DNA of 64,000 nt, taken from NCBI GenBank assembly GCA_958299035.1, contig CATQJL010000316.1:39978025-40042024 (forward strand). The letters are read 5' to 3'. The position numbers and the translations under genes were made by a program. Positions within the stretch are counted from its first letter, which is position 1. Every line of letters starts with the position of its first letter. Positions 1 through 9,424 of the stretch are shown here, piece by piece. The DNA is from Cylicocyclus nassatus. Taxonomy: Eukaryota; Nematoda; Chromadorea; Rhabditida; Strongylidae. The notes under the pieces are model-generated. The model made no database searches and had not been told where the DNA came from. It saw only the letters and a list, made by a program, of their open reading frames with translations.

Positions 1-1009
1 AGAAGGAAAAAACGTGAGTAGAAGTGGTCCCACCTCCTCGGAGCTGCATTAGCTAGTTACCGTAATGGTTTTATTCGCAGCAAAAAGTAAGTATGACGCA
101 TCGCGCGCGCAAATCCTTCGCTCCTCGAGAGGTTAAGGACTGAGCGATGGGAAGCGGAAGAGCGGATGAGCGTCCTCGTGTGGCGTGTCGTGTTTTTGCG
201 CGCGACGCGCACCAAAAGCGACATCGTCCGGAAAAGCTCACGCGCTCTTGCGTCCTCTCTCACTTCCACATCGATTCTAAGCCCGCAACGTAGCACTAAT
301 GCTAGCAATGTGCCCTCCTCTAATGCCCTGGGCTTAACTCTCGTCCATCAGGTGATCGCTGCAATGAAGCGAAAAATCTGGGGCAAGCATTTGTCCTAGC
401 TGCGGAGCACTTTCCTCTGGCGGGCGAGTACGAGTAGAACAGACAAAATGCGCTCTTTCGTCACATTTCTGGATGTTTCGTCGCTGAATGCATTGTTTTT
501 GAGCCAGACGGACAGACATCCTTTAAGGATATTGAAGGCCATGCTCGTGATTTTTGATAAACAACTATTAACATGTTGTCTGGCGTTCCACCAGAATTTG
601 AACACTGGACCGCTTCGAAAACAAAAGAAGCAAATATGAGTATCATTCATTCTAAAGCTAGAAGACTCGAGATCGCATTGCACGCATTTTTCAAACGCTT
701 TGAGGTGTAATATTAGGTTGCTGATCAATTTTTGCGACTTCCTCCATAATTTTTCTTCTCTTGAATATGACACACTAAAACTTCGGCATTATTTGGTAAA
801 AAAATTGAAAAAATTTAAGCAGTTTTCCAAAACTACTGAATTGTCGAATTTCACTGGATCACAAGCAAAGGTAAAGAGCTTTTCGCAGCCCAGGTCAAAC
901 CTATCGACACCATAGCTGCGATAGGGGGAGTGATGGATCTTACCCCCTTCACTCTGCGTCCGAAATCCGGATGACCCCCTTTACCTGTGGCTGAGATTGG
1001 TATTGTACT
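1..1009. other. Unassigned sequence with weak ORFs
   Basis: I recognise no gene here. The first 440 bp are richer in G and C than what follows. A minus-strand frame at 396-773 (125 residues) is the longest; it is rich in Ser, Lys, Phe and Cys and has no motif I know. A shorter frame overlaps 57-308 on the minus strand. Bases 905-990 carry the CCCCTTCAC-type motif that recurs at 3695-3890, 7080-7180 and 36010-36110, so part of this stretch is dispersed repeat. Confidence 0.3.
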
Positions 1010-1013
1010 TTAA

Positions 1014-1331
1014 CCCATTGACGACGATGTGGACCACCGATGCCCACGCACCATTTGCCGCCAGGGACGATGTGGACCACCGGTGGCCCACACACCTTGC
1101 AAAATCGTATCCTTTCCAGGTCTAGTATTTTTTCCAGAGTTCACCATTTTTCCCAGTTCTTTGCACTCTTGGAACCTATAGACTTCGTCGTCCAAGAAGA
1201 TGGCTTTAGTTGCTTACAAAACATTCTTACATTTCGTAAATAATCACAAAACTTCCCGCGCCGCGAATGTTGTGCAAAATCGCGTCGTCCCATAGCGCCG
1301 CCACGCAAAATTAGGCATCGTCGTCAATGGG
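1014..1331. mobile_element. piggyBac-like MITE with TTAA target sites
   Basis: The termini are CCCATTGACGACGATG and its reverse complement, each flanked directly by TTAA (1010-1013 and 1332-1335). TTAA target duplication with CCC-starting ends is the signature of piggyBac-type transposons. At 318 bp with no transposase frame it is a non-autonomous copy. The left half contains two diverged direct copies of a GATGTGGACCACCG motif (about 1024-1090). The termini look well conserved. Confidence 0.75.
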
Positions 1332-1696
1332 TTAAGAATATAAGATGGGAATCATTACTAAAAGGTTTTGGAGGCTGAGTACCTCAAGAACAAGTACACT
1401 CATAGATTTACAAAGGAAACAGTATTATGTTTATTCATTCATTTATTTGTTGAAAATAAACGTTTACAGAAGCACAAACTTTTCCGAGCGTTGATAAATA
1501 CGTCTCTAAGCGTTGAGTTCCATGAAAATCAATCAGTCTTATTTCAGTAATAGACAGTACTTCTTAGCATTAAAGCTTCAATTCTTTCGAGTATATTGCA
1601 ACGAAGACCTTCATTTACGATTGTAAGTTCTCGAAATTGTAAGAGGCGTCCTGCAAGTCATCTCTCCAGGCATCCTCCTCATTATCGTTGAAAATG
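1332..1696. other. Intergenic, AT-rich
   Basis: No gene or repeat family recognised. An open frame at 1368-1550 (+) is short and has no recognisable motif. Confidence 0.3.
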
Positions 1697-1698
1697 TA

Positions 1699-2645
1699 CA
1701 GGGTGTCCCAAAAGTCTTTGAGCCTAGTATTTCCTCCGCTGAAAATGCATGAAGCAACATAGATGCATGAAATTCAGCAGGGAATTTGCGAAGAGCCTAC
1801 AAAATAACATGATACACTCGGATTTCGAAAAACCTTCCTTTGGCCTTTACACAGGCTCTCAGACGCTTGCGGAATGCATGCACGATGGCAGCCAGGTAGT
1901 TGACATCGAGACTGTCTCACACCTTCTGAAGCAAGCAATCCAGACTGTCCAAAATTTAGCATGGAATAGAGCAAACCTTGTTTTCCATTATTGATCACAA
2001 AGAAAAGTCAAGGGCCTCTTGACCCGGCTATTGAAGGCACGTAAATCTGAGAAGCATATCTGTGAGATTTGACAAAAGTGTCGAAGTGTAGCATTCAAGT
2101 GTTTGAGAACACCAAGAAATACACCATTATGGTGTACCGGGAGTGACTTTAAAATGGTATTTCAGTAGGAAATGCACGGCTTACAGCTAGAATTAGTGAC
2201 TAAAGCTGATTCGGTGCTCGACTTTCCAGCTTTTCCAGGTTTTTGTTTCCGGGAACTTTTTTTTCTCATTGGCACAGCACAACTTCAGTGTTTGTATCCT
2301 AATCCTACTCTAATGAACGAAGACTACTGATTGGTTTTGCACTGTAAATGTAGAGTGAACCTAGCTCTACAATATGCAGTTTAAAAGTCCACAAGAGCTC
2401 CAAAGGCAAAAGAGCTGTAAATATTTGAATAGGAGGTACGTTTCCTTCGGCTCGTCTTCACGATTGTAGCATTGTTTGCTTCAAGAAGTATATCTCGAGA
2501 ATGTACAATGCAAACGGTAAGATTTTTTTGAAGAATATTGGCAACTAGACGAAGAACTCAAAAGCAAAATTTGGCTGAAAAGCGAGGAATACTAACAAAG
2601 TTACTACGTTGAATAGTTAGGCTTAAGGACTTTTGGGACACCCTG
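1699..2645 (-). mobile_element. Decayed mariner/Tc1-like transposon
   Basis: Terminal inverted repeats CAGGGTGTCCCAAAAGTC are flanked by the TA dinucleotide at both ends (1697-1698, 2646-2647), the target preference of the Tc1/mariner superfamily. On the minus strand at about 1745-1945 the translation retains a mariner-transposase-like C-terminus, including HAFRKRLRACVKAKG followed by two aromatic residues, interrupted by stop codons. The DDE catalytic region is not recognisable, so the copy is internally deleted (947 bp against about 1.3 kb for full-length mariners). Other elements in this window share the CAG(A/G)GTGTCCC ends, at 41039-41676 and 62833-63276. Confidence 0.75.
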
Positions 2646-2647
2646 TA

Positions 2648-3920
2648 GAAATCCTCGTCAGAGTTTCTCGTTCTTTTTCTGAAAAAGTTTACCATTTCTT
2701 CGATATGCATACAAAATAAAACGTACCAGTCATGTACTTTCCAGAAAACAATAATGTAGTAATAGTAGCAATTTCATCCAGTGCGACTTCTGTAAAAGTT
2801 TTCTTTACCCTGGCTCTGAGAGGTAGAGCAAGGATTATTTCTTCATTTTTATGTTCAGCCGCCTCGAAGGCATCATCGCCATGCCATTTCAAGGGCATGT
2901 ATTTTCTTGTGAGCACTACATCCTTCACGAGCCGCGTTATTTTCCAAATAAAAATAATGAAAAAAAATGAGAAAATGGTACTTTCTAAGAAACTCTCTTT
3001 TTCTTTTCAACTAAGTTTTTTTTTCAAAAAGACAAAATCAGCTGATGTATGAAGTACATAGAATCCCTCTATCTCGCGGCATAGAAGACCTAGAAAAAAG
3101 TCGACGATCTATATCAATTCTACATGATCTCAGCTTTCGAACGGGTATAAAGTATGTCAAGGGGTTTTTGTTTTCCGGCTCTAAAAACCTGCTCCGGTGA
3201 CCAATAAAAACCAATAGACTGGAGCAGCCGGGTGGCAAGCTAATAGTATAATAAATATCTCAACCCCATTTTCAGAAACTGGAAAGTTTTTTTCGCTCAG
3301 CAATCTATATACTATTCGAAAACTCTGTAAAGGGGATGCGACGTAGATCGTCGCCTTCTTTCTAGCACCCTCTACCGAAAGATACACTGCATTTTATCTG
3401 AAATCATGTTCATTTTCAACAGCAGATTTCTACCAAACAAGAACTAGTCGCTGCTGACTATCTATCTATGTTACAGAGCAAGTCTTCTTTGACAAACGTC
3501 GACCGTAGGCTTTCTCGTAACATTTATTTGAAGAGCAGAAAGTGAGGACAAATAACTAGTTGATATAAGCAGTACATAAAATCCCTCATATCTCGCGGCA
3601 AAGAAGACCTAGAAAAAAGTCGACGGTCTTCGTCAATTCTATAAGAACTCAGGTTTCGACGATATGTAACTTGTTCGGACATTTCATTTTCAGGGCTCAC
3701 TTACCCCCTTCACCCTACAAGGATGGGACTAGCAGAGACCCCCTTCACCTGGAGAGGGCCTGGCTTCCCCTATCGCACCTATGCTTTGGCCAGACCCCAT
3801 AGATGCGATAAGTGGAGAAATTTCTCTGACCCCCTTTACTTTAGGACCGGCATCTGTCTGACTCCATTCACCTGAGGTTGGGACTTGAATCAAGGCATAA
3901 CGGCAGAATCAAACAGCTGT
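2648..3920. repeat. Dispersed direct-repeat modules, no gene
   Basis: Two direct copies of an approximately 100-bp module, built around CTAGAAAAAAGTCGACG, lie at about 3045-3145 and 3565-3665. Diverged relatives occur at 4755-4860, 6565-6690, 35325-35440 and 35810-35910. Bases 3695-3890 hold CCCCCTTCACC-type motifs in both orientations with CTATCGCACCTATG. Frames on both strands are short and overlap; none resembles a known protein. Confidence 0.5.
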
Positions 3921-4369
3921 TACAGCAGCCCTTTTTGTTTGAAAAGGGAACGCCGACTGCTCTTTTCCTCAGACATCAAGACTGCAAGAGAGTATCGAAG
4001 CAGCAGCGTTTTGTTGAAAAAAAAAACGCATGCTTGAGACCTTCTGCGCACTTAAAGTGGCGTTGATAACGAAACATAATCGAAAATCAAAGGGATGTCT
4101 GATTTCTCAAAATTAACATTGTATCAATGAAGACACACTGTCGCAAGAAAGAGTTGAGCAAGAGTAGAAAGATGCATGTTTACTGACAAGAATCGTACCA
4201 TATCTTTCACTAGAGAATAATAACATATAAGAAAGCAGTTAGATTACTCATTTCTCAAGCTTTCGAATCATATACAAAATTTCGAAAAAGACCTTCTAGG
4301 TTTCAAAAGATAATTACCCGGAATATACTGATATTGTAGCTAGAAAAAACTGCTCGTATCTCGCTTCAC

Positions 4370-4746
4370 GGTCCATCTTCTACACGTCCCTCGACTGGTC
4401 GGCCATTTTGACCGCTTTTCCCCACCCTACCGGACGTCGAACCCCTCAATCCAGGAAGCCCTGGAACAGCAGGATCAAGTATGTTCCACCCCAACAACGA
4501 CTGTTTACACATCGGGACATTCAACGTGAGACTCCTGCCAAATGAAGTCCAACTACATAAACTTCAAGAAGCCCTGAAGAGAACACGATTCGATATACTG
4601 GCCCTAACGAGATGGAGAGACGAATTTTAGAAGAAGCTTGGCACTTGCAAATGGCAAAGAGTGAGATCACTTACGTTTAGACAGTGGATTAGTTTGTTTG
4701 GGTGCCGCATATTGTAATAATATGAAGGGCAAATAAAACAAATCAA
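4370..4746 (+). mobile_element. Internally deleted non-LTR (RTE-like) retrotransposon insertion
   Basis: The 377-bp insertion is flanked by a 12-bp duplication, ATCTCGCTTCAC, at 4358-4369 and 4747-4758. Copy 2 of the host repeat has the unfilled site at about 35317-35328. A frame at 4481-4630 encodes 49 residues containing IGTFNVRLL and later FDILAL, matching the start of the AP-endonuclease domain of RTE/CR1-type retrotransposons. It then stops and passes directly to a 3' tail ending AATAAAACAAATCAA. So the endonuclease remainder and reverse transcriptase are missing, while the endonuclease start and the tail remain. It was presumably mobilised in trans by a full-length relative. Confidence 0.75.
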
Positions 4747-5255
4747 ATCTCGCTTCACAGAAAAGCTAGGAAAAAAGAGCCGTCTATGTCGATTCTTCGT
4801 ATCAGCTATCGAATGGTATGCAAAGTGTTGGCACAAAGCTTTCCCAGTCCAAAAAAGTCTTGCTCCGGCGGCCCATAGAAAGCAAGAGGGGGTGAAGCAA
4901 GTCAATACTGAATATACCTCATTTTTGAAAAGCCACGAAATTTTTCACCCAACAACCTATCTACCTTCAAAAAGCCCACGAAACAGGGATTCGACGTAGA
5001 CCGCCTCTTTTTCTCTAACTCTTCGCTACTCAGAGATACATGGCATTTTAGCTGAAAACATCTGTTTTTGTGAAGAAATTTTTATGCAAAGTGTGATTGA
5101 AAATGCCCAGTTGTCCAACCCTGTTACAGAGCAAGACTTCGCCAGTAAACGTAGACCGCCACTTTTTTCTAGCTTTCCTCTTTCTTTCGGAAATGGAGCT
5201 CAAGATTGCATAAAAACAGCTCATGTTAGAGCTAGATACGAATTTTTATATCTGA

Positions 5256-6560
5256 CAAGGGAAGGATACTTGGTCGAAGTGGTTTTTCTATAGGAAATAT
5301 ATACCAGCTTATAGAGCACGGAACGCTGATTCCGAATATGCTTTCGCTATCTGCAAAACGCTTCTGGAAGGCGAGTTATGGAAATTTTTTGGCGCCAATG
5401 TTTAGAGATGCAGCTACAATAAAATCTTTTTCAGAACTGTACTCTGTGAGCTTGGAGGTAATCATGATTACTGCCTGGGCACTTCGTGCAGTTAATATCT
5501 TCATTCTAATAAACTTGAGCTAGTTGTTACCAGGGCTCGGCACGAGGTGGCTAGTTGAAAATGCAAAAAACGAAGTCCCCCTTGACTTTTACGAATTTTT
5601 ACGCAGTCCGCTTTGACCCTAGACCAGGGCTCGGCACGAGGTGGCGTCCCGAAATTGCAAAAAATGAAGTCCCCTTTGACTTCAATAAAATTACGATATC
5701 CGCCACGAGATATTCGAAGAGAAAATACATGAAAAGGAATGGAACAAAGCAACAGCAGAAAAAAACGAAAAAGAATCATCGCACACACGCGATATATTCA
5801 TATTCTCCGGAATGGCGGCATGATGTATCCATCGTGCAGCAATACGCGCCTAGAGCCTTTCCGCGGCCATTCAAAATTTTCAAGGGGCTATAACTAAGCG
5901 GGGAGAAGGGGGTTTGAGGCGGTTTAGGAACCAGTTTGTAGGGATTGGGATGTAGATGAAAAGTATGTAAAGAAAGTAGAAAAATTATGTGAGGGAGGAA
6001 AAATTTATAACTTTTTCTTTCTTAAGCCACCTCAGGTGGCTATCCAGGTGGCTTGAAAGCCACCTAACTCCGAAAAAGGTTGAGCACGCCTTTAGTTTAC
6101 ATAATTTTTTCATAATTTTTCATACTTAGTGCTAACTCCCCATTGTCCATCTACACACCTATTTTGGTGTCATTTCATCCTCACTTCGCTGTAAACAAAC
6201 CTTTTGTTTATTTGCTAGCGGCATGCCGGCAGCGTGCCGGCCGCAGGTCGAAAGACAACGTTATGCTCTTCCGCAAAAACGATATCCCCTTTGCTTTTTC
6301 CCCAAAAACGATATCCAGCTTGCTTGCTAAGCCACCTGTGCCTTGCCCTGGTTGTTACTCCATTCAAGCGCCGCAAAAACCTCAACACTTGCTGTTACCT
6401 TAACCAAAACTTTGATTTTTTCCTCAAAAAACTCCCATAATTCCTATCCCAGAAGCGCTTTGCAGATACCGAAAGAAGAATAGGAATCAGTGTTCCATGT
6501 TCTATAAAACAGTATACATTTCCTATGGAAAAGCCACTTCGACCAAGTATCCTTCCCTTG
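5256..6560. mobile_element. TIR transposon, 1.3 kb, TGA target duplication
   Basis: The ends are inverted repeats of about 80 bp beginning CAAGGGAAGGATACTTGGTC; the arms also share AAGTGG and TTTCCTATAG-like stretches. The flanks are TGA on both sides (5253-5255, 6561-6563), and copy 2 has one TGA at 35791-35793 with no insertion. A 3-bp target duplication suggests a PIF/Harbinger-like mechanism, but the usual target is TWA, so the superfamily is unsettled. No transposase frame is visible. The termini resemble those of the foldback at 28671-30347. Confidence 0.7.
5531..5690 (+). repeat. Tandem duplication of about 100 bp
   Basis: CCAGGGCTCGGCACGAGGTGGC occurs at about 5530 and again at about 5631, each copy followed by similar sequence ending in GAAGTCCCC-TTTGACTT. 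A diverged single relative lies at 16100-16200. It sits inside the 5256-6560 element. No coding function seen. Confidence 0.6.
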
Positions 6561-6764
6561 TGAGTTCACAGGAGAGCTGGAAAAAAAAGTTGGTCTACGT
6601 CGATTCTGTATGTTTCAATGTTCCAAGCTTGCAAATGGTATGTCAACTGATGAAAAATAAAGCTTTCCTGAGTCAAAGAAGTCTCTGTTGGATGAGCTTC
6701 CAAACCCTAAGCATTGAGGAACTATTTATATTACCTCTTTAAAAGTGGCGTACCCAGGATTTCG

Positions 6765-7015
6765 GCTCGGGAGAGAAGGGGGGGGGGGGAGGGAACGCTA
6801 AAAAAATTTTCCGATGAAGGTGCGTGGCGTCAGCTACTCTTCCAAAAAAAATTTCATAAGGCTTGAACGAATTTTTGAAAATTTTAAAAATTATTCCAAA
6901 TGTTTACAAAAATAAACAAATCACTTGCACGTTTTTATAACCCATGTAAGTAACTTTCAAAAATTTCGATACCCGTTCTCGGAAGGGGGGGGGGGGCGCC
7001 CCCCACCCTCGGACA
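6765..7015. repeat. G-homopolymer-rich repeat
   Basis: Two poly-G runs, at about 6779-6790 and 6986-6996, bracket an AT-rich centre. The left run is preceded by GTACCCAGGATTTCGGCTCG and the right followed by CGCCCCCC. It looks like a short dispersed element but I cannot assign it. Homopolymers this long are also assembly-sensitive. Confidence 0.35.
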
Positions 7016-7180
7016 TCACTGCTCTGTACCACTTATTTTCCTTCTTTTCACTCCCGCCCCCATTAGACATGTAAGATTGCGTCAGCATTCACCTCAGGCC
7101 CAGTCCCTTCACTTTTCTAGATCAGAAATAGCTAAAACCTCCTTCACATGGAGGGGAAACTGCTCTCCCTATCGCACCTA

Positions 7181-7765
7181 CTCAGATAATCGCCGGGGGC
7201 AGGAGGTCCGCAAACTCGCGCTTTTCTGCAAGCGTCAGCAGGATTTTGGGGCGTAGCCAAACCTTCAGCGAGCGGTACTTCCTTTACTGTTTAATGTTCT
7301 GCCAGCAGGCAGCAACACAGAATTTTCTGCAGGCGCTCGGCAAATAATTTCTTTCAGCGAGCGCTATCCAAGCTTTCAACAAGCGCTCGAACTCTTTTTA
7401 CGCAGTTTCGGGTATACGGTGCACAGGTAAGACTCTATGTGGCAGAGGTGTCACCGTTGGTTTAATTACTCAAGTTTGAGGTACTTTCTCCCAGCGGAAA
7501 GTAGCTGGGGGCTGCGCGGTCCTCCACAAATGACCGTGCGGCCCTCGAAAATTTTGCATATTCTCGCGGAAAGTCTGCGAGAATGCGGCCACTGCGCCGC
7601 AGCTAATCTATAAGAAAACCGCGATTGTTCTCCAAGCATTCGTCTAAAATTTCGCCAAAGTCTTCCAAATATCTGCAAGCGGACGGCAAGAAATCAGCGA
7701 ACTATTTTTCCGGTACGCGCTTGCTCAAAATTCGCATGGCCGCCTGCCCCCGGCGATTATCTGAG
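7181..7765 (+). mobile_element. MITE with CTCAGATAATCG ends, forward copy
   Basis: Starts CTCAGATAATCGCCGGGGGC and ends with its reverse complement. The internal sequence is GC-rich with many GCAAGCG and CGCTCG motifs. It is one half of a palindrome: its forward sequence matches the reverse complement of 7807-8389. No coding sequence. A shorter family member lies at 51363-51681. Confidence 0.8.
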
Positions 7766-7806
7766 CATGGAAGTATACTCAGATAATCGTATAGCATGGA
7801 AGTATA

Positions 7807-8389
7807 CTCAGATAATCGCCGGGGGCAGTCGGCCATACGAATTTTCAGCAAGCGGGCACCGGAAAAATAGTTCGCTGATTTCTTGTGGTTCGTTTGCAGA
7901 AATTTGGAACAATTTTGGCCAATTTTCAGACGAACGCTCGAAGAACTATCGCGGTTTTTGCGTGGATAGGTTGCGGACCAGTGGCCGCATTCTCGCGGAG
8001 TTTCCGCAAGAATATGCAAAATTATTGAGAGCCGCACGGTCCTTCGTAAAGAACCACACAGCCCTTGGGTACTTACCGCTGAGAGAAAGTACCCCAAACC
8101 TGGGTAATAAAACCATCGATGACGCCTCTGCCACATAGAGTCTTACCTCTGCTCGGCGTATGCCCGAAATTGCGTTCAAAGATTCCGAGCGCTTGCTAAA
8201 AGTTTCCAGCGCTCGCCGAAAGAAATTGTTTGCCGAGCGCTTGTAGAAAATGCTGTTTTGCTGCCCGCTGGCAGAATATGCGACCGTAAAGGAAATGCCG
8301 CCTGCTGAAGGTTTGGCCACGCCCCAAAATTCTGCTGACCGCTTGCAGAAAAGCGAATGCGGACCGCCTGCCCCCGGCGATTATCTGAG
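7807..8389 (-). mobile_element. MITE with CTCAGATAATCG ends, inverted copy
   Basis: Same family as the neighbour at 7181-7765, in opposite orientation. The two are separated by a 41-bp linker containing a third CTCAGATAATCG terminus (7778-7789) and two copies of GCATGGAAGTATA. Copy 2 of the surrounding repeat (about 36101-36120) lacks the whole 7181-8389 unit. So the pair entered as one event, or one copy inserted beside the other after insertion. Confidence 0.8.
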
Positions 8390-8619
8390 TGTGTGATTCC
8401 CGAACGATTCTCCTACAAGATGGTGCTCCTTCATGCCTTGCGATTTTTTGAATGCGGTGAGAACGCTAGGTTGAAAATTTCTCAAGTATTTCTTATCGCA
8501 GATGCCCGCTATTGAATAGCTGATAACATCGTTTGACTTATCTGCGATTGAGGACAGAGAAATGCGCGTCTTGAAGGCATTTGCGAATTTTTTTTACAGC
8601 CATACCAGGCTATGACAGT

Positions 8620-9240
8620 CAGGTAACACGATAAGTAGATGCTATTGTGCATCAGTACGCCCGACCATAGGTCTGCGTTCAGTCCTCAACTTGTTCCATG
8701 TATATTCCCGTTGGCAAGCTACTAATTGCAAAAACCGAGGGTGAGTTTAAAGTTTGTAGGACAATTATCGCAGGAAAAGACCAAGTTTAAGGAATTTGGC
8801 GAGTGTCGAAGAGAGGCATCACAATTCGGAGAGAAATTATTAGAGAAATCAAAGGAGTATTTCGCGAAATCTTTTATAAGCCAGCCATTACAATTCTGCT
8901 TTATGTGATCCAAGATTCGCGTTCCTCGGAACAGTTTTGGGCAAGAGCCGAATGGAAGAAAACCAGACCAATTTTTAGCAATTAAGAGTGATTTGATTCT
9001 GAATTAGTTGCGAACTTTTGATTTTGATATCATCAAACTTTCAGTGTATTCGTTTACACCGATGTAGTCTGACGACGACACTGCTACTGAACGATCCAGC
9101 ACCCCGAAAGGCACAGATGTATGGTCACTGCTTATCGCACAAAGCCCAATTAGCCCGCCAAATCAAAGCTTCCAAATGCAAGAGAAAGATCTATAGGTAG
9201 GAGAAAGTTCTCAGACGGTATACGCGTTACACTCTGATTT
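8620..9240 (+). pseudogene. Degenerate coding segment of the long repeat
   Basis: Frames here and at the equivalent part of copy 2 (36520-36960) share recognisable peptide blocks such as IQDSRSSEQFW and DEWKETIDRFLA. Copy 2 reads more continuously through the ATKSDLILN block and then a Ser/Thr-rich block. The reading frame is broken in each copy, so this is the remnant of a repeat-encoded protein, probably the same one whose C-terminus is hAT-like just downstream. Confidence 0.45.
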
Positions 9241-9313
9241 AGATGGAAATACAACAGTATACGATGCAACTGAACAGAGGAGAGCCCCAGCTTTTGCGGA
9301 CCCCATCTGCTGA

Positions 9314-9424
9314 TGGCGATTTTATCAAGCGAATTTTCCATTTCTAGCCTCCTCTGCTTCAGAATACCTGGTGGCCCCCTGCACCTCCGTTGATAGTGAA
9401 CGTCTTTTCAGGTATCTGCTTTGA
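9314..9424 (+). pseudogene. hAT transposase C-terminal (dimerisation) fragment
   Basis: The 36-residue frame contains an aromatic start, NFPFLASSASEYL, then VAPCTSVDSERLF. This fits the conserved C-terminal region of hAT transposases: a W-containing segment, FP..., then YL-x-P-x-S-x-SER-hydrophobic-F. It is bounded by stops immediately on both sides, so it is a fragment. The same block is present in copy 2 at about 36980-37035, cut by an insertion just after LF, and in copy 3 on the minus strand at about 62070-62135. Confidence 0.65.

Noticed and set aside
1040..1200. Gene within 1010-1243
   Set aside because: It falls inside the piggyBac-type MITE; frames arise from its internal direct repeats.
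7700..8320. Overlapping ORFs of 120-144 residues on both strands
   Set aside because: They lie within the inverted MITE pair; a GC-rich palindrome gives open frames on both strands by chance.
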